From the NCBI RefSeq assembly GCF_900115785.1, contig NZ_FOYS01000004.1:1-64000 (forward strand): a stretch of DNA of 64,000 bases, in the 5' to 3' direction. The notes under the pieces were generated by a model. That model worked only from the letters and a program-made list of their open reading frames with translations. It had not been told where the DNA came from and searched no databases. This document shows positions 59,840 to 64,000 of this stretch, one piece after another. Within the stretch, counting starts at the first letter, position 1; each line of letters opens with the position of its first letter. A program made the translations under genes and the position numbers. This DNA comes from Halogeometricum limi. Lineage in GTDB: Archaea; Halobacteriota; Halobacteria; Halobacteriales; Haloferacaceae.

Positions 59840-61447
59840 ATGAACATCGATACAGTCCCGGTGGTCGACACGCTCGAGCGAAGTCTCACACGAACGGTCG
59901 CGGCGCTGTTTCTCGCCGTCGCCGTATTCGTCGCCGGTGTCGGGGCGTACACGTATCTGAGTCTCAGCGCCGAGATAGAGAGACACACCGCCGCGGCGGC
60001 CGCGGCGTCGCTGGAACGGGCGCTGCTGTTGGACCTCGGAATCCTCGTCGGCGGCGTCTTGGTAGGCGTCGTCGGCATCGCACTCTTCTTCGGTCGGTAC
60101 GTCACCGGGCCCCTCGAACAGTTGGAACGAAGCGTCGAACGCATCCGCGCGGGCGACTTGGACGAACGCGCCGACCTGAACCGACGAGACGAACTCGGAC
60201 AGGTCGCGGACGGCATCGACGGCCTCCGGCGTGACCTGAGAGACCAAGAGAACGACGCCGAGGCGCACCTCGCGACGATTCGTGCGGGTGCGGAGGGCGA
60301 CCTGACCGCGCGGATGGACGACGGCGTGAACAGTCGCGACATGCGCCGCATCGCGACGGCGTTCAACGCGATGATGGACGACTTGGAGACGACGGTCCAC
60401 GCAGTCAAGCGATTCGGCGACGACGTCGCCGCGCAGAGCGAACAGGTCGCGACGAGTGCGACGGAGGTGAACCGCGCGAGTCAGGAGGTGGCCGAGTCCG
60501 TCGAGCAGATTTCGTCGGGCGCGCGCGACCAGTCCGACAGCGTCACCGTGCTCTCTTCGGAGATAGAGACGCTTTCGGCCGCGATACAACAGGTCGCCGC
60601 GGAGTCCGACCAGGTGGCGTCGCAGGCCGACGAGGCGGCGGCGCGGAGCGAACGGGGACAGCGGTTCGCGGAGGAGGCACTCGACGGCATCGAGACCATC
60701 GAACGGCAGACCACCGAGACGGTGGCGGCCGTCGAGACGTTAGACGAGAAACTGGTCGAAGTCGGCGAGATAACCGAACTCATCACCGGCCTCGCCGAGC
60801 AGACGAACATCCTCGCGCTGAACGCGAACATCGAGGCGGCGCGGGCGGGCGAGGCGGGCGAGGGCTTCGCCGTCGTCTCCAACGAGGTGAAGTCGCTCGC
60901 GGAGGAGACGCAGGCGTTCGCCGAGGACATCACGACGCTCGTCGACGAGGTGCGCGCGCAACGCGCGGCGGTTACGGACGGTATCGAAGAGATGCGTGAG
61001 TCTGTCTCCGAAGGGTCCGACGCCGTCTCGAACGCGCTCCGAACGCTCGACGATATCGACGCGGCCGTCGGCGAGACGAACGAGAGCGTCACCGAGATAT
61101 CGGCGGTCACCTCCGAACAGGCCGGGGCGGTCCAGGAGGTGCAGACGATGACCGACGACGTGGCCAGCATCGTCGAGGAGACGACGGCGGAGTCCGAAAA
61201 CGTCTCCGCGGCGGCCGAACAGCAGACGGCGTCGCTCGGCGAAGTGACCGACAGCGCCGTCACCTTGGCACAGCGAGTCGACGCCCTCCAACAGCATCTC
61301 GCCGAGTTCGCCGTCGACGCGGCGGCGGACGCGGACGACGTCGTGCGTGACGAGGCGGACGCCCTCTCCGGCGAAACCGAGACGGAACGGATGCTGGATG
61401 CCGAGGTGACCGACCGACTCGACGCCGCGTCGCCCGTACAGGGATAA
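59840..61447 (+). CDS. Methyl-accepting chemotaxis transducer with very short outer loop
   Basis: 535 residues. Membrane helices at about 20-42 and 66-88 leave an outer loop of only about 20 residues, so there is no classical extracellular sensor. HAMP about 89-140, then a second HAMP-like linker, and a signalling hairpin with [41 protein letters not shown] near residue 317. Glu/Gln pairs on the signalling helices are likely methylation sites. Signals to CheA/CheW. It may respond to an inside or membrane cue, or to a partner protein. Confidence 0.93.
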   Translation: MNIDTVPVVDTLERSLTRTVAALFLAVAVFVAGVGAYTYLSLSAEIERHTAAAAAASLERALLLDLGILVGGVLVGVVGIALFFGRYVTGPLEQLERSVERIRAGDLDERADLNRRDELGQVADGIDGLRRDLRDQENDAEAHLATIRAGAEGDLTARMDDGVNSRDMRRIATAFNAMMDDLETTVHAVKRFGDDVAAQSEQVATSATEVNRASQEVAESVEQISSGARDQSDSVTVLSSEIETLSAAIQQVAAESDQVASQADEAAARSERGQRFAEEALDGIETIERQTTETVAAVETLDEKLVEVGEITELITGLAEQTNILALNANIEAARAGEAGEGFAVVSNEVKSLAEETQAFAEDITTLVDEVRAQRAAVTDGIEEMRESVSEGSDAVSNALRTLDDIDAAVGETNESVTEISAVTSEQAGAVQEVQTMTDDVASIVEETTAESENVSAAAEQQTASLGEVTDSAVTLAQRVDALQQHLAEFAVDAAADADDVVRDEADALSGETETERMLDAEVTDRLDAASPVQG

Positions 61448-61511
61448 CATCTAACACGGCGCTGTCCCGTGGTTTTTGACTCAGAAATCAGATTCGATAA
61501 TCGGCGGCGAA

Positions 61512-61530
61512 GGGTTTTGAACCGAAACCC
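61512..61530. repeat. Inverted repeat before the second transducer
   Basis: GGGTTT (61512-61517) and AAACCC (61525-61530) lie 16-34 bases before the ATG at 61546, in the place where a TATA box would be expected. A bound protein would block initiation. Confidence 0.4.
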
Positions 61531-61545
61531 CATCGGTCGAACGAC

Positions 61546-63864
61546 ATGAAGGTCGCCCGAACGTTTGACGAACTCCTCCCCGAATCGCTCCGGCGAAGCT
61601 ACCTCGCCAAGTTGGCGTTGCTGTTCGCCGTCGTCTCCCTCGCCGTCGTCGCCATCGGCGGCTACACCTACGTCTCCGTTGCCGACGAGGTGAGCACCTC
61701 CGCACAGCGTGACCTGCAGTCGACCGCGACGCTACAGGCCGAGCAGTTGTCCGGATGGATGAACGCCCAGCGACAGACGGCCCGGATGATGTCGCGCTAC
61801 GACGTGTTCCAGACCGGCGACTACGACCGGATATCGCAGCAACTCCGCCGCGAGAAGGCGGTCCTCCCGGCGTCCGTCTCGAACGTCCACTACGTCGACA
61901 CGGAGGCGAACCGCATCGTCGCCAGTTCGACCCCCGACGCGGTCGGAAACGACCCCGTTCCGGAGGGCACGGCGTTCGTCGAGGGGTCGATGGAGATGGC
62001 CATCTCCGACCAGGTGTCGTTCACACGACCGTACGAACGCGACGGGCGAACGTTCATGGCGTTCGTTAGCCCCGTCCAACTGAAGTCCGACCGCGTGGTC
62101 GTCGTGGTCGCGGACCTGAGCTACGTCGAACTGACGCTCGACACCGCCGTCGAGGGGAGTTTCGCGCAGGTGCTCACCGGCGACGGTGCGGTCCAGTTCG
62201 ACGCCTCCGGAGGCGAGTACTACGGCGACTACGCCGAGGCGAACGCGACGGCGCTCACCGACGGCACCGCGGGCAACGCCGGCGTCTACGAGGAGACGTC
62301 CAACGGCGTGATGGACGAACGCCACCTCGTCGCCTACGCGCCCGTCGCCGGCACCGACCTCGTGACGGTCGTTCACGCGCCCGCCGCCGCGGTGTACAGC
62401 GTCGAACAGTCCGTCCTCACCAAACTCGGAGCGCTCCTCCTCGCCGTCGGCGGCGGCTTCGTCGCCCTCGGCGGCATCATCCACGGCACGACCGTCTCCC
62501 CGCTTTCCACGCTCGCGGGCCGCGTCGAACGCCTCCGCGACGGTGACCTCGACGTGTCGCTCCCCGGCGGTCGAACCGACGAGTTCGGCTCCGTCGTCGA
62601 CGGCGTCGACGCCCTCCGCGACGACCTGCAGTCTCAGCGCGCGGACGCCCGCCGCTACAGCGACGTGATGAGCGAAGCGGCGGACGGCGACCTGACGGTC
62701 CGCATGGACCGCGACTCCGACTCCGACGACATGGTGACTATCGCCACCGCGTTCAACGAGATGGTCGAGGAGCTAGAGACCACCCTCGTCGCCGTCACGG
62801 CGTTCGGCGAGACGGTGGCCGAGCGCAGTTCGGGCGTCGCCGACGGCGCGGCCGAGGTGAGCATCGCGAGCGACGAGATAGCCCGGTCGGTCGAGCAGAT
62901 ATCCGCCGGGGCGGGCGACCAGGCCGACCACCTCGCCGACCTCTCCGGCGAGATGGGCGACCTCTCGGCGTCCGTACAGGAGGTGTCGGCGACGACGGAC
63001 GACCTCGCGTCCGGGGCCGCCGCCGTCGCAGAGAAGGCGGACGACGGTCGCGAAGCGGCGAACGAAGCGCTCGACGGCGTCGAAGCCATCGAGGCGGAGA
63101 CGCACGAAGCGGTCGCTCTCGTGGAGGCGTTGGACGACGAGATAGCCCGCATCAGCAACGTCACCGGCGTCATCGCGGACCTCGCAGAGCAGACGAACAT
63201 CCTCGCGCTGAACGCGTCCATCGAGGCGTCGCGGGCGGGCGAGGCGGGCGCTGGCTTCGCCGTCGTCGCCGACGAGGTGAAACACCTCGCAGAGGAGACG
63301 GCGACGTACGCCGAGACCATCGAGGACCACGTGGCGACGCTGGAGACGAAGCGTGCGGACGTCGTCGCCGGCATCGAACAGATGCGCGAACAGGTGGAAC
63401 TGGGCGCGTCCGACGTGGACGAAGCGCTCTCGTCGTTCGACGAAATCGCCGCCGGAGTGAGTCAGAACAGCGCGAGCGTCGAACAGGTCGCCGCCGCGAC
63501 GGCCCAGCAAGCGAGCGCCACCGAAGAGGTGCTGTCGATGGCCGACGAACTCGCGGGCATCGGAGAGGAGACGACGGCCGAAGCCGAGAACGTCTCCGCG
63601 GCGGCCGAAGAACAGACCGCGACGCTGAGCGAAGTCTCCTCCGGCGCGAGTCGCCTCGCCGACCGTGCGGGCGAACTGACCGACCTCCTCGACGCGTTCG
63701 AGGTGTCCGCCGCGAACGCGGACGTAACAGACCTCACGGAACTCGACGCCGACACGGCCGAACTGCTCGAAGAGAACTTCGGTGACGATTCGACGGAGGC
63801 CGACCCGACGGGAGCGACCCGCTCTGTGGCCGCGCGGTCACCCGTCACCAGCGACGACGACTGA
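61546..63864 (+). CDS. Methyl-accepting chemotaxis transducer with large sensor domain
   Basis: 772 residues. Membrane helices at about 20-44 and 288-312 border an extracellular domain of about 240 residues that looks like a Cache-type sensor ([24 protein letters not shown] and [25 protein letters not shown]). HAMP about 313-370, another helical linker, and the signalling hairpin [45 protein letters not shown] near 545. A 98-base gap follows the first transducer. Cache domains usually bind small organic molecules; the ligand is unknown. Confidence 0.95.
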   Translation: MKVARTFDELLPESLRRSYLAKLALLFAVVSLAVVAIGGYTYVSVADEVSTSAQRDLQSTATLQAEQLSGWMNAQRQTARMMSRYDVFQTGDYDRISQQLRREKAVLPASVSNVHYVDTEANRIVASSTPDAVGNDPVPEGTAFVEGSMEMAISDQVSFTRPYERDGRTFMAFVSPVQLKSDRVVVVVADLSYVELTLDTAVEGSFAQVLTGDGAVQFDASGGEYYGDYAEANATALTDGTAGNAGVYEETSNGVMDERHLVAYAPVAGTDLVTVVHAPAAAVYSVEQSVLTKLGALLLAVGGGFVALGGIIHGTTVSPLSTLAGRVERLRDGDLDVSLPGGRTDEFGSVVDGVDALRDDLQSQRADARRYSDVMSEAADGDLTVRMDRDSDSDDMVTIATAFNEMVEELETTLVAVTAFGETVAERSSGVADGAAEVSIASDEIARSVEQISAGAGDQADHLADLSGEMGDLSASVQEVSATTDDLASGAAAVAEKADDGREAANEALDGVEAIEAETHEAVALVEALDDEIARISNVTGVIADLAEQTNILALNASIEASRAGEAGAGFAVVADEVKHLAEETATYAETIEDHVATLETKRADVVAGIEQMREQVELGASDVDEALSSFDEIAAGVSQNSASVEQVAAATAQQASATEEVLSMADELAGIGEETTAEAENVSAAAEEQTATLSEVSSGASRLADRAGELTDLLDAFEVSAANADVTDLTELDADTAELLEENFGDDSTEADPTGATRSVAARSPVTSDDD

Positions 63865-64000
63865 CGGCGATTGACGACTGAGGACGACCGACCGCGACGC
63901 GTCGGTGACCGACGACTCACCGCGCCTGACGGGGGCGAGTCGGCGTCCGACCGGCGTTCTTTTCCGTCGACTCTCGAATCCTCCTTCGTGTCCGAGACGA

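Overview
The window is a piece of a haloarchaeal chromosome (class Halobacteria; Haloferacaceae-like is a guess from overall gene similarity). The evidence is high GC, very acidic proteins, leaderless genes with TATA boxes about 25-30 bases before the start codon, an alpha-type proteasome subunit, GatE, MptE, bacterioopsin-activator (HTH-10) type regulators, DUF2270/DUF7344-type haloarchaeal families and Htr-like transducers. I see no transposase, integrase, CRISPR array or phage gene.

Layout. 1-336: end of an rRNA operon (23S tail, 5S) closed by a perfect hairpin; no tRNA-Cys follows the 5S. 558-4377: a secreted repeat protein, two small overlapping unknown genes and a YchF-like GTPase. 4504-10787: histidine utilisation, a four-gene operon (hutU, hutG, hutI, hutH) whose genes overlap end to start, divergent from an HTH-10 regulator; the two directions appear to share one TATA box framed by an inverted repeat. 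10981-11991: a DUF2270 membrane protein. 12056-26765: a surface-glycan locus with a GT39-like membrane glycosyltransferase, a formyltransferase-family protein, a VTT-domain membrane protein, a sugar oxidoreductase plus PLP sugar aminotransferase pair, two GT2 and three GT4 glycosyltransferases, an oligosaccharide flippase and an unusual two-domain protein (methyltransferase-like fold joined to an alpha/alpha-toroid). Together they could build a glycan carrying an N-formylated amino sugar and move it across the membrane.

26935-44275 is mostly housekeeping: tRNA-Glu(CUC), an amidohydrolase, a short-chain dehydrogenase, a MOSC protein behind a proteasome alpha subunit, a 59-residue DUF1508 protein, a sufB with no sufC or sufD beside it, sensory regulators, a membrane protein with a possible nuclease-like cytoplasmic domain, the thyA-folA pair, a lipoprotein, an MBL-fold protein, superoxide dismutase, a DJ-1/PfpI protein and a photolyase. 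44559-54560 holds a zinc-ribbon membrane protein, mptE and folP (pterin/folate), a Cys-containing protein with trmJ, an M48 protease with a MaoC-like protein, gatE, a small zinc protein and fumC. With thyA-folA, the window carries four folate-pathway genes in two places.

54895-63864: a complete sugar-type ABC importer (binding lipoprotein, two permeases, ATPase), then bolA, then two chemotaxis transducers, one with almost no extracellular domain and one with a large one. The neighbourhood suggests uptake and chemotaxis toward the same class of solute, but this is inference.

The best candidates for undescribed biology are the proposed formyl-amino-sugar branch of the glycan locus, the methyltransferase/toroid fusion, and the shared hut promoter. 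None was tested by search; all calls are from reading the sequence.
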